A DNA stretch of 64,000 bases from the NCBI GenBank assembly GCA_964017145.1, contig OZ024847.1, positions 1,674,001 to 1,738,000 on the forward strand. The letters run 5' to 3'. Positions within the stretch are counted from its first letter, which is position 1, and each line of letters opens with the position of its first letter. The notes beneath the pieces were generated by a model that was not told the DNA's origin, made no database searches, and saw only the letters and a list, made by a program, of their open reading frames with translations. The position numbers were made by a program, and so were the translations under genes. This document shows positions 18,919 to 29,314 of the stretch, piece after piece. This stretch comes from Agrocybe praecox. Lineage: Eukaryota; Basidiomycota; Agaricomycetes; Agaricales; Agrocybaceae.

Positions 18919-21090
18919 CTAGTTATAACGAGGATGGCGTATGGCCCGAGGATCGGCAAGGAGGCGATCAAGTTCCAAGTTGGCTTCGACGTCGGCACGA
19001 CTGAAGTCGAAGAGAGGATACCCGTCCTCATCATAAATGATCGGAATGGTGGAGGAGGAATAAGGAGGTGGTGGATCCAATGGGATAGGTCTAGAAGATG
19101 ATGAGGGGGGTCCTTCGTCCTCCGAATCTGACCCGTGAACAGTGATGGCTGGGGATCGGGATTGAGATTGCGTCGGGGGATCACCGTCAATCGGGGGGCC
19201 AGCAAGCCAAGCAGTGAGCTCAGCGGTTTGATATGGACGGAGCGGTGATTGGGTTTCTAGCCGACGACAATTGTAGTAGGAGTTAGTGCAGATTCCGATG
19301 TAATAATAATATTGAAATGACGAACCTAACTCCAATGCTGGAAGGAGATTTGCAGAACCGACGGACGGAGAAGCTGCGATGTTCGGGTCAGTGTTAATTT
19401 GTGGTGGGAAAGAAATTCGAAATCACGTACCAACAAGTTCTTCCGCATCCCAAGGATGTGGTAGCGGGGAGTCTGGAACATTAGACCTGACTAAGCGACC
19501 TGTCAGCATTCGGGAGTGGCCCGTACTACATAGTATGTGAAAAAACTTACCGCTACGAGTGATTGCCACAAGCAAAGACGCTGGCTCGCCATTAACTGCG
19601 CACACTGTCAACCACAGCACGAATCGGTAGTGAGAAATTTGTTCTTACATTGCATTTCGATCCTTCCATGATCCAGGGAGGATAAATAAAAGTAACCTAT
19701 ATAATTTCAGCCAGAGAGTTGGGTATAGGGAAATTACGTACCGGTAAAGGGCGAAGGTGGACGATTGGCGTCTGTACATAATGGTGTTAGCCAGAACCAC
19801 GGGTTTTGGGAACACAGACATACCCCTGTTTGGCGTGACTAGCGAGTGATCAGCTGGAAATGATATATTTGCCAGAAGCCTAAAATCAGGGAAGAATAAA
19901 AAATGTACTGTGTTCGGCAGTACGACGCGCTGCGCGTTCCCTTGCGATTTCAAGCGGTGCGAGAGTACATGTCCTACAAACAGGGGCTGCAAGCCATGAG
20001 TAAGAAAACTGAAAATAAAATAATTTACTTACTTGGGAATCCCGGGCCTTCAGGAGCATTGGCATTGTGAGTTATGGACCTCCGACCAGGGGCTGAAAGA
20101 GCATCAATAAAGATTAGACAAAAATATCACAAGTGGGAGACTTACTAACGGAAGCGCTTGCTTCGCGTCCAGGGCGTCGTTGGCTGGCCATCGGGGTATT
20201 AGCAACAGGGGTGCTTGTACCATCGACAATCTTGACAATCTCTTCTTCGAAGGCAGCGGTGTAGCAATGAAGGGCGTCGTCCCAAGTCCTAGCGGCGCTG
20301 TGGCCATTATGCGAAACGCCGGAGACCGCGTGAGACGCAAGGTTCCTATGTCCATTATTAGTGAAGACAACATGCAAGGAAAAGAAAGGAATGGTTCACT
20401 TACCAATCAGTGAATATTCCTACGGCACGACCTCTGGTAACAACATAGAAACTGGTGCCAGGAGAAACATACGGCTGGATCATGTCTTCAGGGAGTGATG
20501 GTTCGACGCTGGATACATTAGGCAAAGTACCGACAGGTTGTCGAGCGCGGAGAGTGCGGGACCCGAAAACTAAGAAAATGTCAGAAAAATAAATAAAAAA
20601 TGCGAAAGAGCTTGAACATACCATTATTTCCTTCCTCAATGTTCGCGCCTGGGGTGCCGCTACGACCTGTGGAGATATTAAATACAAAGAAGGCAGAAAA
20701 AGGAGCTGGAAATTCATACCTGGAGTATGTCCAGCTGGTGCTGTAGCTGGGGCTGGTGACAAAAGCGAACACGTGGCAGGAGCAGGGCTTGAGGGCTCGA
20801 CTGGCTCGGGAGGGGGGGTTTCAGGATAAATATTAGATCAGAAGAGTCTCATCACAGAGGGTGGTATAAGAAACGGAAGAAGGGAAGGAAAATACCTCTC
20901 TGGCCACTTGAATAGAATAGTTGCATTTAAATAATTTACGTCCAGCAGGGAGAGGACCCTTACCATCCTTGTGTAATATGATCCCCGTTACCGAAGCCCT
21001 AACGTTGGGCAATTGTGTTGTTCCAGGTCGATTACGGCTTTGTTCGTTCTATAGTCTGCATGTGTCGCTTCTTTTTCTTCCTGAGTCCCA
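18919..21090 (-). CDS. Multi-exon gene with a viroplasmin/RNase H1 N-terminal-like domain
   Basis: Minus-strand coding blocks separated by short introns. The diagnostic block is split over 20460-20405 and 20350-20120: TSFYVVTRGRAVGIFTDW, then VSGVSHNGHSAARTWDDALHCYTAAF. This is the pattern of the small domain found at the N-terminus of eukaryotic RNase H1 (Pfam caulimovirus viroplasmin, PF01693), which binds RNA:DNA hybrids or dsRNA in RNase H1. No RNase H catalytic domain follows. Upstream exons are Pro/Ala/Ser-rich; the C-terminal exon (19335-18919) is proline- and acid-rich and ends ...RHPRYN. The start is uncertain (near 21090). It sits between a KDZ fragment and a divergently transcribed gene. 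Host gene or transposon passenger cannot be decided. Confidence 0.65.
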
Positions 21091-21461
21091 AGGGTCTGGC
21101 AGTTTGGGCTAAAATCTTTGAACTCATGTTAACTCTCGTTTTCAGTGAGCAAGATCAAGAGAAAACTTATCTTTCTTGGCGATTTTCGGTTCATTTTCTC
21201 TATGAACAACGCTCCTAATTTCCGAATGGCTCCCCATTGGATCTAAGGGCGAGAACTTGGGAAATGGATAGTGAATTTGTTCGATAGTGGCCTTTCTGAA
21301 ACTTGTACCTCACCTCTATGTGCGCATTGCTGGCCTTCTATGTCTGGTCTGAACCATTTACCTGGATGCTCTGCTTTTTTCCACCATATTTAGAGACCAA
21401 GTTCAATCCACTCACCGTCATCTCCTCTCCTCTCCTCACCCTTCTCTCTTGTATCCTCTGA
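21091..21461. promoter_or_regulatory. Shared upstream region of two divergent genes
   Basis: About 370 bp separate the probable 5' end of the viroplasmin-domain gene (minus) from the start at 21462 (plus). Pyrimidine-rich CTCTCC runs at 21420-21450 precede the plus-strand ATG, as is common for fungal promoters. No defined box can be claimed. Confidence 0.35.
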
Positions 21462-24327
21462 ATGGTCAATCCAGGCTCATTTTGCGGTTTACGCGGTGAA
21501 TTTCTCTTGCAACAACGCGAACTATACTGCAATGCGGTCCAAAATGGCTATGTCAAGGACATCGTCCCTGATATCCAACGCCGATACTTCAAGCGTTTTC
21601 TGATCGAGCTGGGAAGTGATGAAGAGCCGAACGAAGAAGATCTTGCTACAGTAGATGATGACGCCCCCGACGAGGAGTATCCAGAGCCAGACCCGGACAT
21701 ATTATCGCAAGAAGATTATGCTGAACAAATGGCAAAGCTTGAAGCACGCCGACAGCTGATTGTACGGAAGAAAGGGGTAAGTCACATTGTAGTTGTCTGT
21801 GACGCGGACGTGTCAAAATTAATACTTATTTTTTTCTCAGCAAATCAAACGCAGACTCAATTACCTTTATATAAAAAACAATCCATTCTCCAAAGATATG
21901 GGCTCTGGCAACCCATTTGCCACGCTATTTCAGAAGATTTCTGGGAAAAGTATCACACGCCCAAGACAGAAGACTGCCTGCAATATATGGAGGAAAACCA
22001 AACAACACGAAATTGCGCAAATTGTTCAAACAAGAGTTCTCGCTGAAGGAACGGAACGCAAGAACCTCGCGGCACTGAGAGATCGTGTTGCCCATGAAAT
22101 ATTTAACGAACTGAGCAAGGAAGACCAGGAGCTTTGGGAAGCAGCAGCAAGGAGTGAACACACAGCAGCTCTGGTAAAATGGGAAAACGACCAGCAGGAT
22201 AAACCTTCGACCGATCCGAGAGACCGTCAAAGGTATTTTATTTTTTACTTGTCATAATGTCTCTTTCTTACTACCCTTATTCTATCTTACACAGGTTCAT
22301 CGAAGCTTTAGTACCTTTCATTCACCCTATACTCGATTCCATCCGTGACTCTACTGGCTAGAACGTTACCCTTCTTGCTGGTGGGCCGGAGCCCGCATAC
22401 AACGGTCGACTAAACATGATCAGGTACTTACTTCAAATTCCACCTCTTTAGTTCATTTTTCTTACGGAATATTAGCATCCATTCTGGCAAAACTGTTGGC
22501 AATACAAAAATGAATTTTGGACGAGCTGAAAGAGCTCGATACAAGAAGTATGTTGTACCTATTTTCGGTTCGTTTCTTCGCAAATGCTTTCGTACGTCTC
22601 AACTATTTATTTCAATTTTCTATTTACCTATTTACTGATACTCATTTTCAGCACCACAGGAGTGCCGTTCCTGTGCCATTCCTCCCGAGGATGGACTCGA
22701 AGGTTTACTCTCGATGGAGTTCGACAAGGACGATTGTGAAATCGATCATATCGAGGACCACCTCCCTGCTGCTGTACCTATCCCCTGCACTGACCATGCA
22801 GTCGACAACGAAATCTTACCCGAGTCTACCAATGCCACCAATGCTACCGCAGCAGCGCCTGTCCCTTCACGTCCAGTTGCCCCACCATTGTCATTGGCTG
22901 CCAAATTGTCTCAACCCATCGAACCATTGTCTAAATCCGCATCTTCTCCCTTGGCCGAACCCGGAAACCAATCCACCTTCAATTCTCAAACAGCAAGCGC
23001 ACCACCCTCCCCTGGTTGGAGTCCTCCAGTTTCTCCCTGCCATCAGAGCCCTGTTTCATTGCCACCCTCCGTTATTGTTGAAAACCCCGGTGCTACAGAG
23101 GCTGTACTGTACCCTCAGGAATTGGCTGCTACTGAAACCCTCAACAATGCTGCTGAGCGACCTACAACATCTCTTGTAGTGGGTGTTCCATCCCACAACA
23201 CCATACCAGGCCCTGATGCACAACCTATCAGACCAGAGCCTAGTGCAGCTGACGAATGTACGCCAGGATCCAGTTCAGCAGAGCAACCTACACCAGCACT
23301 TGATGCAGTCGAACGATCTACAACGCCTGAGCAACTTACACCAGCACTCGGTGCGGTCGAACGACCTACGGCGCCTGTCCCTATTAATGATTTTTTGAGC
23401 AGCACACCACCTTGCCATACAACACCTGTCCCTATCAACAATTTTTTGAGCAGCACACCACCTTGCCCTACAATGCCTGTCCCTATCAACAATTCTTTGA
23501 GCAGCACACCACCTCGCCCTACAACGCCTATCCCTATCAACAATTCTTCGAGCGGCACACCACCCATACCAGCACCTGAACGTTGTGTAACAGACACGGA
23601 CAGGTTGTCCATGCCTACTTCAAATTCTCGCTCAACAAAACATGACGCTCTACTCTTAGAATCCGCAACAAATCCCACCGCAAAAAATTCCAGAAAATTG
23701 AATACGCTTACTGGCGACCTGCCTGCGTCTACTCCCACCACGCGAAACAAGAAACGTAAAGCCAAAGAAGCTCCAGTTTCTGCACCGGTCTCCAAGGCAA
23801 AGAAATCACGCAAAGATGTTTCCAAAGCTCCAAATTCCACAGCACTTGTACCGCAGTGGTATACCTCGGTGTTCAACAGCTTTCTCAACGCCCGGCCTGC
23901 TTTGGGATCTCGGTGGGCCGAAATGGTCGATGTCTGGTCGACTTTCGAAACACGTTGCAACCATGCCGAAACAAAGCCATTCTTGTCAGCGAGTGGGAGA
24001 CCTGCTAGCATCGGAGAGTGGATAAAGCGAAAGCGTAAATTTTCATACGCTGTTGAGGAGGCGGTGCGTGACCCGGTGCTCTTTGAGAAGGAATTCTTGG
24101 CATGGTGGAAATCTTTGCAGCCTGAATGGAGGATTACAGCGAAGGGTACAATTTGCCTGTCATTGGACGGTGATTTCGCAGCGTTGAAAATATCTGGGAG
24201 TAATGGGATTGTTTCTATCATGGGGGGGCTATACTATTGGGGCCTTCGTACACATAAATCTCCAAAGCTTCAACGTCGCTGGGTTGATGCTCTGGAAGAT
24301 TGTATGGCTGTCTTTCAGCTCCTGTGA
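21462..24327 (+). pseudogene. Five-exon gene of an uncharacterised Agaricomycete family, one nonsense codon
   Basis: Exons read as 21462-21776, 21841-22234, about 22295-22422, 22476-22591 and 22652-24327, with GT/AG borders (donors GTAAGT, GTATTT, GTACTT, GTACGT) keeping one frame. Product about 870 residues: N-terminal region (GEFLLQQRELYCNAVQNGY..., acidic), a middle with AGGPEPAYNGRLNMISIHSG, a long Pro/Thr/Ser-rich linker with PVPINN repeats, a basic KKRKAKEA stretch that could be a nuclear signal, and a C-terminal Trp-rich domain (PALGSRWAEMVDVWSTFE, RPASIGEWIKRKRK, FLAWWKSLQPEWR). I believe this architecture recurs in mushroom genomes but know no function. TAG at 22359 interrupts DSTG-NVTLLAGGPEPA, where Trp (TGG) would fit. 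Without that codon the gene would be intact. Confidence 0.65.
23340..23580 (+). repeat. Coding minisatellite, ~60-bp unit (PVPINN repeat)
   Basis: Four units of about 60 bp encode variants of TxPVPINNxLSSTPPxPT inside the linker of the preceding gene. The unit length is a multiple of three, so the frame is kept. Confidence 0.8.
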
Positions 24328-24780
24328 TTACTTTCTATGCCCTTTTGTACCTACATATGCTTTATGATCAATACACTATGTTTTATGCTCCTATTTTTAA
24401 ATTGGGAATGTTTTCGACAACCAAAGCTGTGACCATTTGCATCATCAGGTTTAAATATAGAATGCATGCGCATTTATGACATAATGTATTTATAAATATA
24501 ACTCGTCATCCAAGTTCAACATTTGCAATCCATCCAATAACCCTATCTAAGATTGGCGCTCAAGAGTGCAATAGGTAGAAGTATTATTAAGGAATTTAAA
24601 GGAGAAGTTTGGCGCCGAAAGGAACAAAAATGAATCAGTTATAACAAAAACATATATTCAGAATCTCCCAGAATGGAAATCCCGTTGTTCTTTGAAACTG
24701 ATGACATAATCACACCACTACACCCAAATATGTTTTCTTCTCACTGTTCTAAACGGCATTCGGCACTGTTATTTATGTGC
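24328..24780. other. Intergenic, nothing recognised
   Basis: Probable 3' untranslated region of the preceding gene followed by AT-rich sequence before the copia remnant. No terminal repeat seen. Confidence 0.5.
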
Positions 24781-24857
24781 GCTGGCCCTACAAAGCCCTA
24801 CTGCGGCAGGCCTGGCGCCATACCAGCCCAGTTGTTGAGGTCATTCTAAATAGGAAG

Positions 24858-24906
24858 TCTGGCAAGTGCCCATATGCATGTATCAGCCACTTGGGCAACT
24901 GCCAGA
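24858..24906. repeat. 49-bp imperfect palindrome inside the copia remnant
   Basis: TCTGGCAAGTGCCCA at the left is the inverted counterpart of TGGGCAACTGCCAGA at the right, with a short spacer. It interrupts the GAG-pre-integrase sequence. The arms resemble the TGGCAGTTGCCAG text in the TIRs of the element at 31406-32191, so it may be a relic of that family. Confidence 0.5.
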
Positions 24907-26914
24907 TATGATGCATCAGGTTAGCATCTACAGGTGCCAAACCAGACCCCATCTGTGAACCTTGCTTAGCTGGCAAGATGGTTTCCTCTCCTTTCCCCAG
25001 CTCATCTCACATTTCTACCTCTCCACTGGAACTCATTCATTCTGATCTTCATGGTCCTCTTCCTGTTGCGTCTCAAGAAGGCTACCGCTACTGGGTTACC
25101 TTTATTGATGACTGCACCAAGCTCAAAGCCATCATGTTTCTGAAGCGAAAAAGCGACACCTTTGAAGCATTCAAGACATTCAAGGCTTATGCTGAGAACC
25201 AGCTGGATGCAAAAATCAAAGCTTTGCAGGATGGCAAGGCTGGAGAGTACATGTCCAATGCTTTCATCAAGTTTACAGATGACTGTGGCATTGTTAGGCG
25301 TCATAGCACCAGGAAAAGGCCACAGCAGAATGGAGTTGCAGAGAGAGCCAACAGGACAATTGCTGATCATGCCACTGCCATGCTTGTTCAAGCCAACCTC
25401 CCTCTCAATCAACCTTTTCCCTACTGGTTCGCTTTCACGACTTTTAGAGTCTGTGGATATGCCAGATTTGGGGGAAGATGATGATGATGCTTCAAATCTT
25501 TCAAATCACGCTCCAGACGCTCCAAATGCGCCCCAACCACCAGCACCTCCTGCTGCACCTGCTAACGTTCCAAATGTTCCAAATGCTCCAAATGTTGCAA
25601 ACTCGCCCTCTGATGCACACACTCCTGTACCTGCACCCAACACACCAAAGACTGAACCAGAAACAACACCACTTCCAGACAGTCCTCCACACACACCTCC
25701 ACCACCTGCTTCGTCTCCATTGCCTCCTGCACCACCACCTGATCCCAGAAAGCAAACTGGTCGATCTGCCCAACCTCCTGAGCCTCAGCCTCAGCCTAGA
25801 CGCTCTAACAGGCAAACAAAGCCACCAGGAGAGTGGTGGGTTTTTCAGACTGCTCAGGATGATATGGATGGTCTTGATCATATCCAATTTGCTGGTGCTG
25901 CGTCAACTTCAGACCCTCGAAATTACAGAGAGGCCATGAAAAGCGCAGATGCAGACAAGTGGTCAGAGGCTGCAAAAGCAGAGTACTTCACTTTTGCTGG
26001 AAATGACACTTGGGAGTTGGTTGATTTACCACCTGGTGCAAAGGCAATTGGTTGTGGATGGGTTTTCAAGGTAAAGCGAACTGCTTCTGGTGCTGTTGAG
26101 CGCTACAAGGCTTGCATTGTTGCCAAGGGCTACAGCCAATGTCCTGGAGTTGATTACACTGAGGTCTTTGCTTCTACATTTCGTCCTGCAACACTTCACA
26201 TGATTCTGGCTCTCTCCGCTGTCAATGACCTTGAACTTCGCTCTGTGGACATCTCTGCTGCTTTCACTAATGGTGATCTCAACGAATTCATCTACATGCA
26301 ACAACCAGAGGGATTCCATGAAGGTGGACCACACAAGGTGTTCAGACTCCGAAAATCACTCCATGGTCTCAAGCAGTCAGCAAGGCAGTGGAACATCAAG
26401 CTACACAGTGTGCTCTCTGGAATGGGCTACAAGCGAATTGAAGCAGACAGGTCTGTCTACATTTACTCCAGTACTTTACACTCCCCCCCCCCCCAGGCTC
26501 TGGAATCCACTGGACTCTATAGACTCTATAGAAATCTATAGAAATCCATGGACTGTCTATAGACTTAAATATTGGTCACATATCTTGGAAAGTGACCAAA
26601 AAAAATTGGTCCTTTTCTATGGAATTCCATGGAATATCCATAGATTCCTATAGACTTCCAGAAACTCAAAACTTCGAAAATTTTCTAAGTTCATTTTCCA
26701 CTTTGTAGATGTCCATAGAAGTCTATGGAGTCCACAGATATCCAGACTTTTAAAACTTAGCAATTTCTTCATAGTCCTCATAGAATCCAGTGGATTCCAC
26801 TGGATGTCTATGGACATTTCAGGAAGAAAAACATACAAAAAAAAAGTAAAATCAGTTTATTAAAATCTAAAATAATACATATGGTCTATATAATCATTAA
26901 AGCTATACAAAAGA

Positions 26915-27200
26915 AGGCAAAAAGAGAAAAGGAGAGAGGAAGAGAAGGGAAGGAGTGAAGGAAGGGGAAGAGGAGGAAGGAAGGGGAAGAGGGGGAAGGA
27001 AGGGGAAGAGAGGGAAGGAAGGGGAAGAGGGGGAAGGAAGGGGAAGAGAGGGAAGGAAGGGAAAGAGGAGAGGGGAAGGAAGAGGAAGAGAAGGAAAGAG
27101 GAGAGGAGAGGGAAGGGAGAGAGGAGAAAGGAGAAAGGAAGGAGAGGGAAGGGGGAGAGGGGAAAGAGGAAGAGAGGGAAGAGGAAGGCAGGGATACCTG
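26915..27200 (+). repeat. Purine (GGAAGGGGAAGAG) tract inside element 1
   Basis: Nearly pure A/G on the plus strand, with short units GGAAGGGGAAGA repeated. The predicted Glu/Arg/Lys- or Pro/Leu/Phe-rich ORFs on either strand are composition artefacts. Confidence 0.8.
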
Positions 27201-27793
27201 TGGACAGCGGCGGTGAGCGACGAGACGATGTGGACGGGATACTTACCTCCTAATGCCTCCCCTACCACCACCCGCGTTCCTTCGTGCTCGTTGGCGCATG
27301 CGCTGGCAGCCGTCGTTGTCGTCGTTCGCGTTCGCATCGTCGTCGTGTTCGTGTCGTTGTTCGCGTTGTCGTCGTGTTCGCGTTGTCGTGTTCGTGTTCG
27401 CACTGTCGCTCGCGTCGTCGTCGTCTTCGTGTTCGCGTGCCCGTCGTCGTTCGCGTTCGCGTCGTCGAGCTCGGCCCCTCGCGTTTGTTGGTTGGTGTGC
27501 TGGCAGCCATCGGCCGCGGCGGCGTTCGGCGTTCGTGTTGTGTTGTGTTGTGCTCGTCGTCGTCGTCGTCGTCCGCGTCGTCGTCGTCCGCGTCGTCGTC
27601 GAAGTGTGGTAGCAACGGGGAAATGTGGTGGTGGACGGTGGTGGTGGCAAACGGCGGTGGTGGGATGGTGGTGGTTGAGGAACAAGGAGTGTGACGTATC
27701 AACATCACACTGTCCGCCACCGTTGTAAACAATGTAACGTGACGTGGCAGTAAACGACGGTATATGGAATGCACGCGCAACTGCTAAATACAA

Positions 27794-27866
27794 GCCCCTT
27801 TGGTCTAGTTGGTTAGAGCGCTCACTATTATGTAAGCGTCGAGCGTTCGAACCTCGATGCTGCACT
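27794..27866 (+). tRNA. tRNA-derived sequence (A and B boxes), not an intact tRNA
   Basis: TGGTCTAGTTGG at about 27801 fits the A-box consensus TRGYNNARNNGG exactly; GTTCGAACC at 27845 fits a B box; a T-rich terminator follows at 27867. The acceptor arms do not pair (GCCCCTT against GATGCTG), so it is a degenerate tRNA or SINE-like head carried in the non-autonomous element. Confidence 0.5.
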
Positions 27867-28187
27867 TTCTTTTTTTATTGTATATATTAGTAACAGACCC
27901 TGTTCGGTTGTTCCATGTTCACCAGGCGTGGATTCCATGGAAATCTTATGGACTTTTATGTTCTATAGATATCTATGGCATGTCCAATGGACGTCTATGG
28001 ACAGAAATGACCGAATTTGGGTGGTTTCTGGGCCAAAATCAGGCTCTGGAATCCACAGTGGAATCCACAAGATTCCATTGGACTCTATAGAGTCCAGTGG
28101 ATTCCAGAGCCTGGGGGGGGGGGAGTGTAAAGTACTCATTTACTCCAATGCATCTCTTCTTGACTCGTTACCACCACCATCGACTTT

Positions 28188-28260
28188 CCGGACTGCAACC
28201 ACGCACCGGAATACAAATGGGACTTCAGTCCTTTGATTTTTAAAAATAAAAAATAAAAAA
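28188..28260 (+). mobile_element. Very short LINE 3' tail
   Basis: CCGGACTGCAACCACGCACC through CCTTTGATTTTTAAAAATAAAAAATAAAAAA, identical in layout to the LINE ends at 13.0 and 43.6 kb. Flanks CCACCATCGACTTT and CCACTATCGACTTT look like a diverged target duplication. Confidence 0.75.
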
Positions 28261-28380
28261 CCACTATCGACTTTTGCAACTTATAGTTTTCGCTTACTCT
28301 TACTCGCAATATGATCGGAACAGGGTCTAGCACTTGGGTAACGATACATTTGAATCGGTACATCTACTGGTTCATCAACA

Positions 28381-28587
28381 ATGGCCGATACGCCAACAAG
28401 GGGGGGCGCAGGTTCACGCCGATCTGCACCTCTGACAAGCCAAGGCGCTTCTCCCTTGCCCTTGTGGACCACTGCGTCTGCGAGCCCAAGGACCACACCC
28501 CAGGATGTCCCCACCAGTAGGGTAGCGACTCCAGCCCCATCCCATGCTCAAAGTGTCATTGACTCGCCCAAGGCCCGTTACCAATGA
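28381..28587 (+). pseudogene. LINE ORF1, 5' start fragment
   Basis: ATG followed by a Ser/Thr/Pro/Ala-rich reading frame of 68 codons. Codons for TSQGASPLPLWTTASAS and TTPQDVP match the ORF1 start region of the larger copy at 48.2 kb. It breaks off at about 28580 where unrelated minus-strand coding sequence begins. It shows where ORF1 begins in this LINE family. Confidence 0.65.
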
Positions 28588-28589
28588 TC

Positions 28590-29210
28590 CCTCCTCATAC
28601 GCCATGTCGGTGGGCTTCAACTTGTGCCAGGCAATGCCGTGAGGATGAGATGCTTGTGATTTTTGTGCGATTGGGGCAAGGACGTAAGGCAAATGAGGAA
28701 GTGTTTTGAAAAATACTTGAGGCGAATTAACGAAGTCGGCCATCCCAAATTTCGTGTTGATCCTTGTTTGTACGATGAATCTATCGGAAAGGATGTCGGG
28801 GAGGAATTCCATATTCGGGGATGAGATAATGTAGCGTTGAGGAAGTGGGCGGCCGTTGGAATCCTCGCCCGAACGTGGAGTGTCAAGGCCAGGGATTTTG
28901 TAAGGGAGTTCGCCATCGAGTTCTCAAATGGAAAGTGCGTCAACACCACAAAACGCTGACGGACAACACCATTTAGAAATGTGAAGGTAGGGAAAAGCAT
29001 CAACTTACGTGGACGATCCCTGTCATATGTTGAGAACTTCAACTTGTCATCCGATCGATAGCGTTGAAAGCCATAGGCGTCGGTATAGGTGTCTGCAAAT
29101 ACATGTGTCACATTTGAGTAGAGTTCGTTCTATCAGTCAAAAAAAGACTTACAGTCTTCCATTAGGTGTAGTTGAAAAAGAAAATTCCGGGATAACTGGA
29201 TGGGCTGGTT
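28590..29210 (-). pseudogene. Unidentified gene fragment, minus strand, at least three exons
   Basis: On the minus strand an exon TYTDAYGFQRYRSDDKLKF...DRDRP (about 29095-29010) is followed by a GTAAG donor, then an exon ELDGELPYKIPGLDTPRSG...MADFVNSPQ (about 28922-28712), an intron, and ASHPHGIAWHKLKPTDMAYEEG (28650-28590). Splice borders keep the frame, so it was a real gene. I do not recognise the family. The C-terminus is cut off by the LINE ORF1 fragment. Its upstream side runs into the palindrome array (29.3-30.9 kb). Confidence 0.45.
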
Positions 29211-29314
29211 AGCAACGAGTATGACACCCAGCCGACAACGTCAGACTACTGAATGGGTAGAGCGTGTCGTGCACTGAGCGATAATCACGGCGGGTATCGC
29301 TCCTTCAAGGATGA

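Larger units (their letters stand above)
26469..28137. mobile_element. hAT-like non-autonomous element 1, inserted in copia RT
   Basis: Ends CAGTACTTTACACTCC and GGAGTGTAAAGTACTC, with an 8-bp direct duplication ATTTACTC (26461-26468, 28138-28145). The inverted match continues through the C/G runs into CAGGCTCTGGAATCCACTGGA. Subterminal zones on both sides hold many copies of TCTATAGA- and CCATGG-type short palindromes. Interior in order: purine tract, a segment CTGTGGACAGCGGCGGTGAG, a GTCGTC/GTCGTT tract, GGTGGTGG runs, and a tRNA-like sequence. No transposase is encoded. The 8-bp duplication and CAG-starting TIR suggest hAT; assignment is inference. Confidence 0.8.
24781..28187 (+). pseudogene. 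Ty1/copia Pol remnant (GAG-pre-integrase, integrase, RT), internally deleted and split
   Basis: GAG-pre-integrase end at 24921-24980 (PICEPCLAGK), integrase core 24978-25435 (LELIHSDLHGPLPV, TFIDDCTK, QQNGVAERANRTI), then a junction near 25440 where the frame shifts and the integrase C-terminus is lost. A Pro/Asn-rich linker follows (25478-25850), then the RT N-terminus (AMKSADADKWSEAAKAEY, NDTWELVDLP, VFKVKR, RSVDISAAFTNGDL, RKSLHGLKQSARQW). RT is cut at 26468 by a hAT-like insertion, resumes for about 40 bp after 28145, and ends at a LINE tail at 28188. The YVDD motif and RNase H are absent. No LTRs were found. Confidence 0.85.

Noticed and set aside
22714..24221. 368-codon minus-strand ORF opposite the last exon of the Trp-rich gene
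   Set aside because: Antisense shadow of the PVPINN repeat and Pro/Ser linker; the plus-strand exon has splice sites and conserved blocks.
26903..27865. Arg/Glu-rich, Pro/Leu-rich and Thr/Arg-rich ORFs on both strands
   Set aside because: They follow purine and GTCGTT simple-sequence tracts inside the hAT-like element; open in several frames at once, which is compositional.
27794..27866. Functional tRNA gene
   Set aside because: A and B boxes are good but the acceptor and anticodon stems do not pair properly.
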